A stretch of 64,000 bases of DNA from Saccharum officinarum (GCA_020631735.1 CM036231.1:895831-959830); one strand, 5' to 3'. Positions 1 to 11,575 are shown, counted from the first letter of the stretch. Translations and numbers: made by a program. Notes: generated from the letters alone by a model not told the origin.

Positions 1-269
1 AGTCCAATGGCGGCGGCGGCCCGGCAGCTGTGAAGGCGCCAGCGCTTCCCCGTTGCTCACAGTGCACCCTCTAAATCGGATTAGGCTTTGTAGGTGGGGT
101 TTGTGGCAGCATCAGTGAACCCCATACCACGAGCCCTGGCCCCACCTCCTCTTTATAGCGTTGTGCGACGAGGGCCCACCAACCATGATTTGGTTGGGCG
201 CTCGTGATCAGGGCATGAGTCAGGGTCTGACTCGATCGTTGGACCGAGCTGACGGAGGTCAATCTAACA
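1..269 (-). mobile_element. 3' LTR of the copia element (partial)
   Basis: This stretch aligns with 8146-8419: both hold the same run from the 'cagtgcaccctctaaatcgg' type block through 'accatgatttggttgggcg' to 'gtcaatctaa'. It ends in CA at 269, next to a polypurine tract. The rest of the LTR lies left of the window. Confidence 0.85.
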
Positions 270-282
270 TTCTCCCCCTTGA
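270..282 (-). other. Polypurine tract of the copia element
   Basis: On the minus strand the bases read TCAAGGGGGAGAA directly before the 3' LTR. This is the usual place and composition of the plus-strand primer of an LTR retrotransposon. Confidence 0.75.
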
Positions 283-419
283 TCTCACTTTATGACTAGA
301 ACTTAAAATACTTATCTCATCCCATTCCATTATAGATTAGTGTATAGAGCGTGCCTCGTCACAACAGTTAGTACCATTGGATTAACAACTACAATGTATC
401 TCTCTGTTTTGAAACAGAT

Positions 420-3400
420 TCTCAACTAGGCAAATATTATCCAGTGATCATAGGCTTTTCTATAAACCCATGCTGGCTAAGTGTTCTCTGAACACATTGG
501 ACGGTAAGCCTTTTATAAGCGGATCCGCAAGCATTTTCTTTGTACTTACATGCTCAAGACTAATAGAATGATCCCGGACTTTGTCTTTCACAACATAGAA
601 CTTTATGTCAATGTGTTTGGCAGCACCACTTGACTTATTATTGTGAGCATATCATACAGCTGGCTCAATGTCGCAATACAACTTAAGTGGCCTATGAATG
701 TCGCTGATCACTTTCAACTCGGACATAAATTTCTTTAGCCAGTTCACCTGCCCCATGGCCTCATAACATGCTACAAACTCAGCATATATCGTGGATGATG
801 CGGTGATGGTTTGCTTGGAGCTCTTCCACGATATAGCTCCTTCGACTAGAGTAAATACACAGCCTAATGTGGAATTTCTATCATCTACATCTCCCTCAAA
901 AACTAAATTTGAATACCCCTCTATATTTAGGGAATTAGATCTTCTGTACGTTAGTGTGAGGCCTTTTGTGCCTTACACATAATGTAAATCTTTCTTTACC
1001 ATTCTCTAGTGTTCTATTCCTAGATTACTCTGATATCTGCCAAGTATCCAGGTAATAAAAGCTAAGTCAAGGCGTGTACATACTTGAGCATACTGTAAGT
1101 TTTCAATAGCTGAAGCATATGGAACCACTTTTATTTGATCGATCTCATATTGGTTCCTAGGACATTGGAATTCTCCACAACTATCGCCCTTGACTATGGG
1201 AGCAGGTGAAGGCTTACATGCATGCATACTATATTTCTTTAGAACCTTTTCTAAGTATGCCTTCTGCGATAATCCTAAAACCCTCATTCTTCTATCTCGG
1301 TGAATCTCTATTCCTAAAACAAAAGAAGCTTCACCGAGATCTTTCATATCAAAATTTGAGTACAAGAACTTCTTTATCTCTAGTAGTAGATTAACATCAC
1401 TACTAGCGAGTAAGATGTCATCCACATACAAGATTAGAAAAATGAATTTCCCATTTTTAAACTTTGTATAAATGCAATTGTCCTCCCTATTCTCTTTAAA
1501 CCCAAACTTTCTTATTGTTCCATCAAACTTTAAATATCACCGTCTAGAGGCTTATTTTAATCTGTAAATGGATTTCTTGTTTTAATCCATAAATGAATTT
1601 CTTCAGGCGGCATCTCATATGTTCTTTTCCTTTCATGACAAAACCTTTTGGTTGTGCCATATAAATATTTTCATTCAAATCCCAGTTAAGGAAGGCCGTC
1701 TTTATATCCAAATGATGTAATTCTAAATCGTAATGTACCACTAACGCCATTATGATTCTAAAAGAATCCTTACATGAGACCAGAGAAAATGTCTCTTTGT
1801 AATCTATTCCTTCTCCTTGCGTGAAGCCTTTCACCACAAGTCATGCTTTAAATCTTTCTATATTTTCTTTGGAGTCATATTTAGTTTTGTAGACCCATTT
1901 ATAGTCTACTGTCTTGGCTCCTTTAGGAATTTTCTCTAAGTCTCAAACATCGTTGGTACTCATTAATCTCATTTCGTCTTCCATGGCTTCAAACCACTTC
2001 GACGAGTGAGCACTTCTCATGGCTTCTTCAAATGAGATGGGAGTGGGATCACCCTCCATTTGAAATTCTTCACTAACATATTCTTCACTTACATAGACTT
2101 CGTAGTCATCAGGAATAGCTAATTTTCTGGCTCTTTGAGACCTTCTGGGAGCCTCATTAGTTGGCACTTGTTCCATATGGGGCTATTATTGCTCTCCCTC
2201 ATGTGCGACAATGGGCTCTATAGGATCCTAAAGGATAGGTTCCTCATGTTCATTTATTGTTGCCACGAGAGAACTAACAACAGGAGCTGCCATTACAGTG
2301 TCCTGCACTGCTGGTGCAGCAGCAACAGGTAGCAAGAAAAATGGCTCCTGAACCATCAGAGTGGGCATGCATACCCACTTCTCCTCAAAGTTAATTTCTC
2401 ACGCCACTATGCTCCCCCTGACCATCTCATCCTCCAAGACACAGTGTGTCTTGTTTCTATAAACTTTGTATGTCTGTTAGGACAGTAGAAACGATAACCT
2501 TTTGACTTATCCGGATAGCCAATAAAATGGCAACTAACTATCTGGAGTCTAGCTTCCCAATGTTTGGGTTAAATACTTTATCCTCAGCTAGATAGCCCCA
2601 CACACGTAAATGGTTAAGTGAGGGTTCCCTTCCTGTCCACAACTCATATGGTGTTTTGAGCACCGACTTGCTTGGTACTCGATTGAGAATATGAATGGCG
2701 GTTTTTAACGCCTCCATCCACAAACTTATCGGCAAGTGGAGTAACTTATCATACTTCTCACCATATCCATTAATGTAGGGTTGCGTCTTTTAGCTTCTCC
2801 ATTCTGCTGAGGCTCGTCTGGTGTAGAGTACTAGGTAACTATGCTATTTTCCTGCAAGAATTTTGCAAAAGGTCTAGAAACTTGGCCATATGGGGTATGT
2901 TGGCCATAGTACTCCCCCTACGGTCAGATCTTATTATCTTAATCTTTAAGTTGTGCTGATTTTCTACTTCAGCCTTAAATATCTTAAATTTATCCAATGC
3001 TTCTGATCTTTTCTTAATTGGATAAATATAGCCATAATGACAATAATCATCTCTAAATGTTATAAATGAATCATAACCATCCACACTTTTCACAGGAAAC
3101 AGACCACAGATATCTGTGTGAATTATTTCCAAAATTCTTGCGCTTCATTTGGCGTCTTTCTTTATTTTCTTAACATACTTTCCTTTAATGCAATCAATGC
3201 ATTGTTCTAAGTCTAAAAATTCCAATGGCGGAAGAATTGATTTTTTAATTAGTCGTTCTATCCTCCCCCTCGAAATATGGCCTAAATGACGGTGCCATAA
3301 TTTTGATGATACATCATGAATTCTCTTCCGCTTATTTCTTGCATTCATAGATAAGGAGGCATTCTCATTCTTAGTAATCACAACATTCAAATTCTTACAA

Positions 3401-3800
3401 AGTGATAACAAATAAAGCTTGTCTTATCGGAAGGCAAGACCAACACACTTATGATTAAACATAATCTTACATTGGCCATTACCAAAATGGCAACCATATC
3501 CATCATCGTCTAAACGTGAGACACTTATTAAGTTTCTACGCAAAGAGGGTACATAAAGGACGTCTGTAAGCTTAAGTACAAATCCATCATTTAATTCTAA
3601 TAAGAGTTCTCCAATGGCTTCAACTTCAGCTTTGACTCCATTTGCTACCTTAATGCGTCTTTCTCCTCTTTGCAGGGTCCTCCTAGTATGGAATCCTTGT
3701 AATAAATTTGTAACATAAATAGTTGCACCTGAATCAATCCACTAAGTAGATTTTGCATAACTTAAATACAAGGACTCATCTATAAATGTAATAATGTCCT
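420..3800 (-). pseudogene. copia pol remnant: protease, integrase, reverse transcriptase, RNase H
   Basis: Pieces in several frames follow the copia order on the minus strand. Protease: IDSGAT near 3735-3750, with a stop two codons upstream. GAG-pre-integrase and zinc-binding part: 3145-3411, including LWHRHLGH. Integrase core: 2839-3132 (EIIHTDICG) and 2538-2735 ([17 protein letters not shown]). A spacer with SQRARKL lies at 1943-2176. RT: 1544-1837 (LDIKTAFLNWDL) and 1006-1431, which starts at the catalytic YVDDILLAS. RNase H and the C-terminus run about 450-960. Many frameshifts and stops mean no polyprotein can be made. Confidence 0.85.
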
Positions 3801-4497
3801 CACCTTTTCTCATTAGGTGCTTCAGGAACTCTGGACAATCCTTCTAGTAGTGTCCCTTCTTCTTGCACCATTTGCAGGTATCCTTGTCTACTTGAACATT
3901 ATTGAATTTCTGATGGTGATCAGTCTGTGGGGCTTTTCCTTGTGACTTAGAAGAGGAGCTACTGTCCCACTGAGGTTTTCCTTGTGGTTTAGCATTCTTA
4001 AAGTTTTTTATTATCTTTCACATGGTTGATAGAGTCACCATGTGAGCTCTTAAGCCTCTTCTCTTCTTGCACACACATGGCAATGCGATTCTCAATATCC
4101 CACTTATCTAGCTGTAAGTTGTAATTAACAACAAAGGTCTCATACTCTTTGGGCAAAGATGCAAAAATCAAATGAATTAGGAACTCATCCTTGAGCCCCA
4201 TGTCCATTGGTTTGAGATTGGATGCAGTATTGCTCATCCTCAATATGTGCTCTCTTATCCCTCCACCAGTGTATTTCTCATTGACTAACCTCTTAATAAG
4301 AGTGCTCGCATAAGCCTTTGAAGAGCCAGTAAACTGACTCTCTACCTTCTTGAGATACTCAGTGGTAGTGGTACATTCTAGGATTGATCCCCTTATTGGA
4401 TCCTTAATGGAGCCCTTAATCACCATCAAACACGTACGGTTTGAACTATCCCACTTTGCATGATCAAGGTAGTACTTCATTCTTACTGTTGCAAGGT

Positions 4498-6487
4498 TGA
4501 AAGTTCTAGTTTAGTTTTGGTGAATTGATGAAACCCTAGCTACTAACCTATGTGCTCTAAGTGTATGTGAGATAGGTTGGTAGACATTCCAAGTGGTGGA
4601 GCAAATGGATGAAGATCATGGTGGTGATGGCCATGGTGGTCAAGTGCTCGGCTTGGAAAAGAAGAAAAACAAAAACAAAAAACTCAAGGCAAAGATATAA
4701 GTGGTAGGAGCTTTTGGTTTGGTGATTGAGACACTTAACGAGTGTGATCACATTTAGGATTGATAGTCGTACTATTAAGAGGGGTGAAACTCGTATCGAA
4801 ATGCGGTTGTCAAAATGCCACTAGATGCTCTAACTCATTGTATATGCATTAGGATCTAGTGGAGTTCTAACACCCTTAAAAATATTTGTGAAAATATGCT
4901 AACACACGTGCACAAGGTGATACACTTGGTGGTTGGCACATTCGAACAAGGGTGGAGAAGTTGGTGAAGTGATGGAGTTGTTTTTCACTGAAGTTCAGTG
5001 ATCGGACACAGGTGACGCACTGATCGGACTTGGGTTCGGGTGCGTCCGGTCATCGTTGCTGAGAAGACGCGCTGCCGGTCTATTGACCGGACGCTAAGGT
5101 AGAAAGTGACCGGACGCAATACTCGTGCGTCCGGTTGCCTATGACGTACGCTGACGTAGGTGTTTGATCTTCGGCACACAGGGGAAAGTGACCGGACGCT
5201 GGACAGCGTCAGGTCACGCTCCCTCGGACGCGTCAGGTCGCACGAAGGGGGCTCCAGGAGCTCTCTGGAAGTGACCGGATGACATGTGGTGGCGCGTTCG
5301 GTCCTTCCCCTCTACGCGTCTGGTCGGTGGCAGGAGCACCAGGGCGAGCGAGGACCTGACGCGGACACAACGCGTCCGGTCGTCCTCGCTGCGTCCGGTC
5401 CCTCTTTGACTTGAGGCATGATTGACTTGACCGTTGGAATCGAATGGTGCATGTTCGAAGTAGTGACACATGGCAGCAATCCCATGACCGGACGCAAGGG
5501 GCCGAGCGTCCGGTCGCCCCATGGTGGGCTGCTTTGTGAGCCCAACGGCTCTATTCGTGGGGGCTCTCTAGTTAAGCCCCATGGCCGGCTCAAGCTCACT
5601 TTCTTGGCCATTTGCATTGACATAGCAACCTTGTGAGCCTAGCCAAAGCTCTTCCACTCATCTTCATCATTGATTCATCATCTTTGTAAGATTGGGAGAG
5701 AATCTAAGTGCGTTGCTTGAGTGTTTGCATCTAGAGGCACTTGGTGATTGTGTTTCGCTGCGGGATTCGCTTGTTACTTTTGGTGGTTACCGCCACCTAG
5801 ATGGCTTGGAGCAGCGAGGATCATCGACCGAAGGTTGGTGATTGTCTCTGGCTCTGATCATGGTGATTGTGAAGGGTTCTTGACCTTTCCCCGATGGAGA
5901 GCCAAAAGGTACTCTAATGGATTGCTCGTGGCTTGTGTGATCCTCATCTTGTATTGGTTGTGTGGTACCCTATTGAGAGTTTGGCGTGTGATGTCAATTA
6001 GTGCATGAACCTCCAAGTGAGTGAATCGCCACAACGAGGACTAACTTGCCGACAAGCAAGTGAACCTCGGTAAAAAATCATTGTGTCATCATTTGATTCC
6101 GAGGTGATTGGTCTTCATTGGTATCCACTCTTGTGATTGATTGGTTCATTCCTTGACTCGACGGTATAACCATTTTGCTCTCTCTCTCTCTCTACATTAC
6201 CGTAAATTAGTTGTCAAGCTCTTTAGTGTAGCTAGTTCTGAGAGCTTGTTAGTTTGGTTAGTGTGGCTCTTTAGTCAGCCTTTGAGAGCCCCCTAACTTA
6301 GTGTAGTGACATAGCCATTGTGTGTTTAGAGACAATAGAAACTAGAATTGTGGTAGGTGACTTGCATTTTTAGTAGGCTAGCGCAACATTCGCTTCGCCG
6401 CATATTTGTCTAACCGGTTTGTTTAGTGTTGTTGTAGAAATTTTTATAGGCTATTCACCCCCTCCCTTTAGCCATTAGAACCTTTCA
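4498..6487 (+). mobile_element. Solo LTR, ~2 kb, probably SIRE/Maximus-like copia
   Basis: The ends are short inverted repeats (tgaaagttct at 4498, agaacctttca at 6487) and the flanks are near-identical 5-mers, aaggt (4493-4497) and atggt (6488-6492). gag resumes on both sides, so there is no internal domain: it is a solo LTR left by LTR-LTR recombination. The 4980-5520 part is packed with copies of gaccggacgc and its complement. A related LTR begins at 49671 with the same opening (ctagttt-ggttttgg-aattgatgaaacc). The SIRE/Maximus assignment comes from memory of grass LTRs and is tentative. GC-rich ORFs inside it are not taken as genes. Confidence 0.8.
6178..6195. repeat. (TC)n microsatellite inside the solo LTR
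   Basis: A short run of tctctctc repeats close to the 3' part of the LTR. Confidence 0.7.
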
Positions 6488-6700
6488 ATGGTCACGCTCC
6501 CGAGTAGCAAAAGCTACATCAGTCTCATTTTCTGCCCTCACCGAGTCCTCAGGCTCAGTGGGACAGGGAGAGATTAGTGCTAGATTATTGTCGGACAGCG
6601 CAAGTGCTATCTCAAGCTTCTCCCGCCATACATTATTGCTTCCATTGAGAGACAAAATGGACGAGATAAACATCATTGGGTTGTATCCTAAAAACAACAT

Positions 6701-7936
6701 CAGAGAAAGTGAGAAACATTTGACATAATAATTGCATGTCGTAATTTAACATTGGTCAAAATTAAAACAGACAACATGCTTCTACATTAACTATACATCA
6801 CCGTTGGGCAGAAATAGAACTAATGCATAAAACTCATAAATATTAATTATAATATTGCTATCATCAACTTTGGTTAGAAAATAGCAATATCATAAATACA
6901 ACATTTTTCTACATTAATTCTACATCACCGTTGGGCAGAAATAGAACTAATGCATAAAACTCATAAATAAACTTATAGTATTATTATCATCAATGTTGGT
7001 CAGAAAAAATAACAATACCATAATTTAACTTAAACAAATATGACTACTCCTCTAATTAATTTTTTCGTTGGTTTCAATTTAATTAGAGGATAAACGTATT
7101 CATAGCAAAGGAAACATGAAAAGGTTTGAAAAATAATAATTCTTGATTAGAAGCATTTCTTTGTATTTATCTACTATCTAGACAATTTATCCCGTTGGTT
7201 CCAAATGAATAGAGATGAAAACACCAAACTTGACAAAATTCATCAAAATGTGCTTCTGAAAAAGATAAAACAAAAAAAAATTTGCTACTGTTCTTGCGGC
7301 CTAGCCGAGAAGCTAGCCCACGGCCCGCCTGCGCGTGTTGCGCACCCGCTCGCCAGGCCGCAACCTAGGCCTAGACCAAGAAATGCCCTTCCCGCCTGGG
7401 CCAAAAATCGGCCCGGCTGCTCCAGCCATTCATCATCATCTGACGGTCGGGCGTCGATTTCGCGGGAACAAAACCCCCTTCGCGGTCACCGTCTCCCCCA
7501 AACCCTAGCTCAGTTCTCTCCCTCCCCTTTTCTTGCTCTCGCTCGCACCCGAGTGAGATGCAGCGGTGGTCGCCCGTGGTGGCCTGAGGGAGGCGGCAGC
7601 GCCGTCGCGAGTCCCCTTGCCGGTGCACGCGTTCGCCCGAGGGTGAGCGCGTCACCGTCGAGCGGTCTTGCGGCGGTGCCCTTGGCCCGAGCCCGAGGCG
7701 GAGACCGCGCGGCGGCGAGACCTCGCCCCCTGATGGCTCAGGTTGACTTCCCGCGCGATGTCCAGGCGACGGCTAGCGGTGGCAACGGGGCGGGTGGGCC
7801 CTAGGTAGGAACCCCTTCCTTTCCTTCCCCTTCTTCTAGGGTTAGGGTTAGGGTTTCTCTGATTTCTTAATTTTTGAATCAAATTCAAATCATCTCCTTC
7901 TTCATTGCTTCCCCAAGTAGATCTACACGCAACCTG
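6701..7936 (-). other. copia leader between primer-binding site and gag
   Basis: No convincing protein is seen. The gag-proximal part (6720-7200) is AT-rich and contains a tandem duplication. The LTR-proximal part (7290-7860) is GC-rich with a GGGTTA-rich stretch near 7840-7855. A 199-aa plus-strand open frame at 7205-7804 is low-complexity Pro/Arg/Ala and lies antisense to the element, so I do not call it. Confidence 0.55.
6781..7035. repeat. Two-copy tandem repeat, period about 127 bp
   Basis: The block tctacattaa...catcaccgttgggcagaaat...aatgcataaaactcataaat starts at 6781 and again at 6908, followed in both by 'atcatcaa-ttggt-agaaaa'. The copies differ at several positions and lie in the copia leader. 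Confidence 0.8.
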
Positions 7937-7948
7937 GATCTGATACCA
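7937..7948 (-). other. Primer-binding site of the copia element
   Basis: On the minus strand TGGTATCAGA follows the 5' LTR after one base. It matches the end of initiator methionyl tRNA, the usual copia primer. Confidence 0.8.
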
Positions 7949-7949
7949 T

Positions 7950-8419
7950 TGTTAGAAATCTAGCATCATCTAGGTGTAGATCAGTGGGTGGTTACTCTTC
8001 TATTCGGGATAAAATAAGTAGGTCGGCCTAGAACGTGTACTAGAGAGAGAGGGGGTAGAAATGGCTGACCATCGGGCTTGGTGGAGGAGCTGGCCGGCCA
8101 TGGCGGTGAAGAGGACGCTATCAAGTCGGCAGTCGACGGAGAGGAGCGACGCAGTCCATTGGTGGCGGCGTCCCGGCGGCTGCGAAGGCGGCGGCGTTTT
8201 CCGTCGCTCACAGCGCACCCTCTAGATCGGATTAGGGTTTGTAGGTGGGTTTTGTGGCGGCGTCAGTGAACCTCGTACCACGAGCCTCAGCCCCCACTTT
8301 CTCTTTATAGTGTTGTGTGATAGGGGGTCACCAACCATGATTTGGTTGGGCGTCCCCGATCAGGACGCGAGTCAGGGTCCGACTCAGTCGTTGGACCGAG
8401 CCGGTGGAGATCAATCTAA
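7950..8419 (-). mobile_element. 5' LTR of the copia element
   Basis: It is about 470 bp, begins TGTTAGAAATC on the plus strand beside the primer-binding site, and ends near 'gatcaatctaa' at 8419. The partner LTR ends 'aatctaaca', so the last two bases appear changed or lost here. Beyond it the phospholipase D fragment begins at once. Confidence 0.8.
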
Positions 8420-8420
8420 G

Positions 8421-9612
8421 AGGACGGGCTCATGGCCACCCACGACGAGGAGACGATGAACTACTTCCAGGGCACTGATGTGCATTGCGTGCTGTGCCCA
8501 CGGAACCCCGATGACTTCGGGAGCATCGTGCAGGACCTGCAGATCTCCACCATGTTCACGCACCACCAGAAGACCATCTTTGTCGACCATGACATGACGG
8601 TGCCGTGGTTGTAGCAGCAGTGGAGGACCCTCAGCTTCATGGAGGAGACGATTACTACTTCCAAGCACTAACGTGCATTTGCGTGCTGTGCCCGCGGAAC
8701 CCCGATGACTCCGAAAGCATCGTGCAGGACCTGCAGTTCTCCACCATGTTCACGCACCACCAGAAGATCGTCGTCGTCGACTACGACATGACAGTGCCAC
8801 GGTCGTAGCGGCAATGGAGGACCCTCGCCTTCGTGGGCGGGCTGGACCTCTGCGACGACCTGCCGTCCCACTCGCTGTTTCGGACGCTGGACGGTGTGCA
8901 CCACGACGACTTCGACCAGCGCAACTTCGCCACGGCTGACATCGCCAAGCGGCCAAGGGCGGGCCGAGGGACCCGTGGCATGACAACCACTACCGCCTTG
9001 AGGGCCCCGTGGCGTGGAACGTGCTCTACACCGTCACGCTGCAGGACGACGCTGAGACGTGGAATGTGCAGCTGTTCCGCTCCATCGACGGCGGCGCCGG
9101 GTTCGGGTTCACGGACACCGTACCCTCGAGTCCCCGTCGACGCCACCAGGGCTGGCCTTGTCAGCGGCAAGGACCAGATCATCTATCGGAGCATCCAGGA
9201 GATCAGGACGTCTACATCCACGCCATCCGCCGTGCTAGGAGCTTCATCTACATCAAGAACCAGTACTTCCTCGGCAGCTCCTACTAAGCCCGACGCCGAT
9301 GGTATCATCAAGCCCGAGGACATCGGCGCACTGCACCTCATCCCAAGGAGTTGTCCATGAAGGTGGTGAGCAAGCAAGATCGAGGCCGGCGAGCGATTCA
9401 CGGTGGATGTCGTGGTGCCCATGTGGCCCGAGAGCATCACGGAGAGCAGCTCCATGCAGGCCATCCTAGACTGGCAGAGGAGGACCATGGAGATGACGAT
9501 GTACGCCGACATTGCGCAGGCAATCCAGGCCAAGGGGATCAACGCCAACCCCAAGGACTACCTCACCTTCTTCTGCCTCGGCAACCGGGAGGCGAAGCTC
9601 GGCGAGCGGCTT
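8421..9612 (+). pseudogene. Phospholipase D alpha fragment, broken, with internal tandem duplication
   Basis: PLD alpha hydrolyses phosphatidylcholine to phosphatidic acid. Recognisable pieces in order: [18 protein letters not shown] and the first HKD motif (HQKTIFVD) near 8560; GGLDLCDDLPSHSLFRTLD (8839); [14 protein letters not shown] (9053); [11 protein letters not shown] (9150); [20 protein letters not shown] (9208); KPEDIGALHLIP (9313); and [12 protein letters not shown] to GNREAKL (9460-9600). They lie in different frames. The segment carrying the first HKD is present twice (8447-8641 and 8642-8836). The stretch between the two catalytic halves is shortened, and the second HKD half is absent. 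No intron is visible, so it may be a captured or truncated exon. The copia element cut it at 8420. Confidence 0.85.
8447..8836 (+). repeat. 195-bp tandem duplication within the PLD fragment
   Basis: gaggagacgat begins copy A at 8447 and copy B at 8642. Both then run through 'gtgctgtgcccncggaaccccgatgac' type sequence and 'accatgttcacgcaccacca' to 'tggaggaccctc'. The copies have diverged by substitutions and small indels. Confidence 0.8.
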
Positions 9613-10007
9613 GCATATTGTCCCATGATCTGCAGTGGATGGGCTTCCTTTGTTTCTCTTTATGTACTTGTTGCCACCAAAAGATCCTGAAAACTACTGT
9701 GAGCTTGGCTAACAAAATTCTTAGACAACAAGATATTAGCCATATAAATAAACTAGAATAGAGGTAAAAACTGATTGTATCAAATTTAAACGCCTGGCAT
9801 GCATGGCTCAAAGTGTCTGTTTTAGTGCGAGTGAGCCTAAATTTGATTTTTTAACTTATATTATGGATGCTCATAGTAAAATACACTATAGCCTTCAAAA
9901 ATTATAAAAAGAATGAAACATAATAGATATATAATATTTCTGTTCTAATTTCCTATTGAAGTTTAATGATTTTTTTCTCCGTTGCAACGCATGGGCATAT
10001 TTGCTAG
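9613..10007 (+). mobile_element. Helitron-like 3' end downstream of the PLD fragment
   Basis: After AT-rich sequence without genes the segment ends in ccgttgcaacgcatggg (9979-9995), a weak hairpin (CCGT pairing with ATGG), then 12 bases closing in CTAG at 10007, followed by T at 10008. A short GC hairpin about 11 nt before CTAG is the Helitron 3' signature. The repeat that continues at 10009 exists in inverted form at 20472 without this sequence, which supports a boundary here. The matching 5' TC end is not in view; it could lie left of the window. Confidence 0.55.
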
Positions 10008-10008
10008 T

Positions 10009-10331
10009 CATTACCAACTTCGAATGCATCACTGTTTGTCGTTGCTTGAGGAAATAAGAAATAACATGCCGTTTGACAAGAGTTAAAAAAACGTCCAGCC
10101 CCAGCTCCCACCCACTTTGTAGAGTTATCTGATTCTAGCCATAACTCCACTTGGCATGTAAAGTTATATGGTTCCACCCGTAACAGCAGGGATAGCCCGC
10201 GCCCTGTTGTACGCACAGGCGGGGACCGCCCGTGCCCCTGCCACCATCCTCATCCACTTCCTGCACTCGCCGCCGCACCGCGTTCCATCCCTCCGCTTCA
10301 GACGCGCATGCACGACGGCATGTGGATCACA
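10009..10331. repeat. Left arm of a ~10.4 kb inverted repeat pair
   Basis: From 'cattaccaacttcgaatgca' to 'gcatgcacgacggca-gtggatc' it matches the reverse complement of 19886-20472, apart from an inserted MITE there. Many substitutions separate the arms. Either these are terminal repeats of one large element or two inverted copies of one repeat. Confidence 0.75.
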
Positions 10332-11220
10332 TTACAACATGTGCAATACCAAATCTACTTTTCCATATCCAGATGAAACACTTGCAACATGCGTCCGAAA
10401 CAACTTAAACACTTGCAACATACGTCTGAAACACTAGAAAAACACGTGTGTACCATTGCAAAATATATGCAACATCTAAATGAAACACTTGAAACATATG
10501 TTTGAAGCAACTGAAAACACTTAAAAACATACGCTTGTAAACATTTATGTATATGCAATATCCAGATCTACTTTTGCAACATCCAGATGAAACACTTGCG
10601 ACATACGTCTGAAACAGATGAAACAATCAGAACATACACTTAAAACATACGTGTATAACCATTGCAACATGTGCAACATCTTGATCTATTTTTGCAACAC
10701 CGATATAAAAACATTGCAACGTACCTCTAAAACATCTGAAACACTTGAAACATACGTTTGCAACACGCGCTTTCAGCATAATATCTCCTTGCTATTTAGG
10801 AATGGAGGATCGTCGGCGCGTGGAGTTCATCGATGGCGCGAAGCTCACCGCTCTGGTGGAGGACGCGGCAAGTCCGGTGGAGAAGGCCACAACGGGTCCA
10901 CGCACTCTAGAAGGCCGCGGCGGGCGAGAGGCGCAGTGGAGAGGGAGGAAGACGGGCTGCTGCACTTTGGCGCGGTGGGGATGTCGGTTGGAGAAGCGGA
11001 GGGGCAGTGGAGAGGGAGGAGCATGGAGAGTGTAGTCGCCGAGGCGGCGTGGCCGTGCGGCGGCGCCGTGTGAGGTGAGTTTTACGGTTGGGGACGAGTG
11101 CGAGTGGATAAGCAGATAAAAATTAACGTCGGGGGCGGCCCTTGGGCTAGCGCGGGCGGCCCACCATCAGGAGCGTCCAGCGCGGACAGACACCCTGCAC
11201 CCAGAATTACCCGAAAAAAA
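10332..11220. repeat. DNA-transposon-like block with subterminal repeats (copy A)
   Basis: 10335-10780 is built of degenerate units such as 'aaacacttgcaacatacgtc' and 'tgaaacacttgaaacatac'. It ends in a 'cgctttcagc-taatatctccttgct' block followed by GC-rich sequence up to 'gcccaccatcaggagcgtcc' near 11170. A second block of the same plan and orientation lies at 15485-16540. The ends suggest a MULE-like non-autonomous element, but I could not fix the termini. The open frames in it are repeat translations. Confidence 0.6.
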
Positions 11221-11575
11221 ATGCCATTTGACAATGACATCAAATAAGGTAAAACTAAACAAATCGTGTGTTTCGAAAGCAAAGCTTGACGGTCCAACAA
11301 GTGGTGCACCGAATACAGGATGGGGCAAGACGCAAGAATGTGGAGCTACGCTGGAAACAGGGATTTAGGACTTCTCAATTCTCATGCCTCCTCTCTTATT
11401 AATTAAAGCCGATGCCGGATCTTTAAAAAAAACTGAAGCGGCCGATACACGGTTTATTCTGTGTCCCAGTCCCAATTGTATCATTGCACAGTGAATGCTG
11501 ACAACCAGAATTTGGTCATGGGTTTATTTTGCTAGCCATAGAAAATTTAAGCAAATGGATTGCTAAATGCTACTG
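11221..11575. other. Intergenic, 3' flank of the esterase gene
   Basis: Nothing gene-like is seen. Because the esterase gene runs right to left, its 3' untranslated region and polyadenylation site should lie here, but no single signal stands out. Confidence 0.4.

Larger units (their letters stand above)
3801..6700 (-). pseudogene. copia gag remnant, split by a solo LTR
   Basis: The capsid part is in two pieces: 6488-6700 (NVWREKLEIALALS) and 3998-4480 (LDHAKWDSSNRTCLMVIKGS, a UBN2-type gag signature). A CCHC zinc knuckle (CKWCKKKGHY) lies near 3836-3880 on the minus strand. The piece between 4498 and 6487 is a foreign solo LTR. Removing it with one copy of its 5-bp target duplication brings the two gag pieces back into one frame, so gag was still open there when the LTR inserted. 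A stop separates 3998 from the zinc knuckle. No function is expected. Confidence 0.85.
1..8419 (-). mobile_element. Old Ty1/copia retrotransposon, minus strand, 3' LTR cut by window start
   Basis: The element reads right to left: 5' LTR (7950-8419), primer-binding site, leader, gag, protease, integrase, reverse transcriptase, RNase H, polypurine tract, then 3' LTR (1-269, incomplete). Integrase preceding RT is the Ty1/copia order. The two LTRs share many blocks but differ at roughly 15% of aligned positions by eye, and every domain carries stops or frameshifts, so this is an old, dead copy. It is interrupted in gag by a solo LTR of another family. The element landed in a phospholipase D alpha fragment whose remains start at 8421. 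The family within copia is not assigned. Confidence 0.9.

Noticed and set aside
5214..5623. Overlapping ~100-aa frames in the solo LTR
   Set aside because: They are translations of the repeated CCGGAC motif zone.
7205..7804. 199-aa plus-strand open frame in the copia leader
   Set aside because: Low-complexity Pro/Arg/Ala translation of GC-rich sequence, antisense to the element, no domain.
7838..7856. GGGTTA repeats that look telomeric
   Set aside because: Only about three units and not the plant TTTAGGG unit; chance GC-rich leader sequence.
10355..11073. Cys-rich minus-strand frames and a plus-strand frame in the subterminal repeat block
   Set aside because: The same peptide pattern appears at 15533-16036 because the DNA repeat is the same; not a conserved protein.
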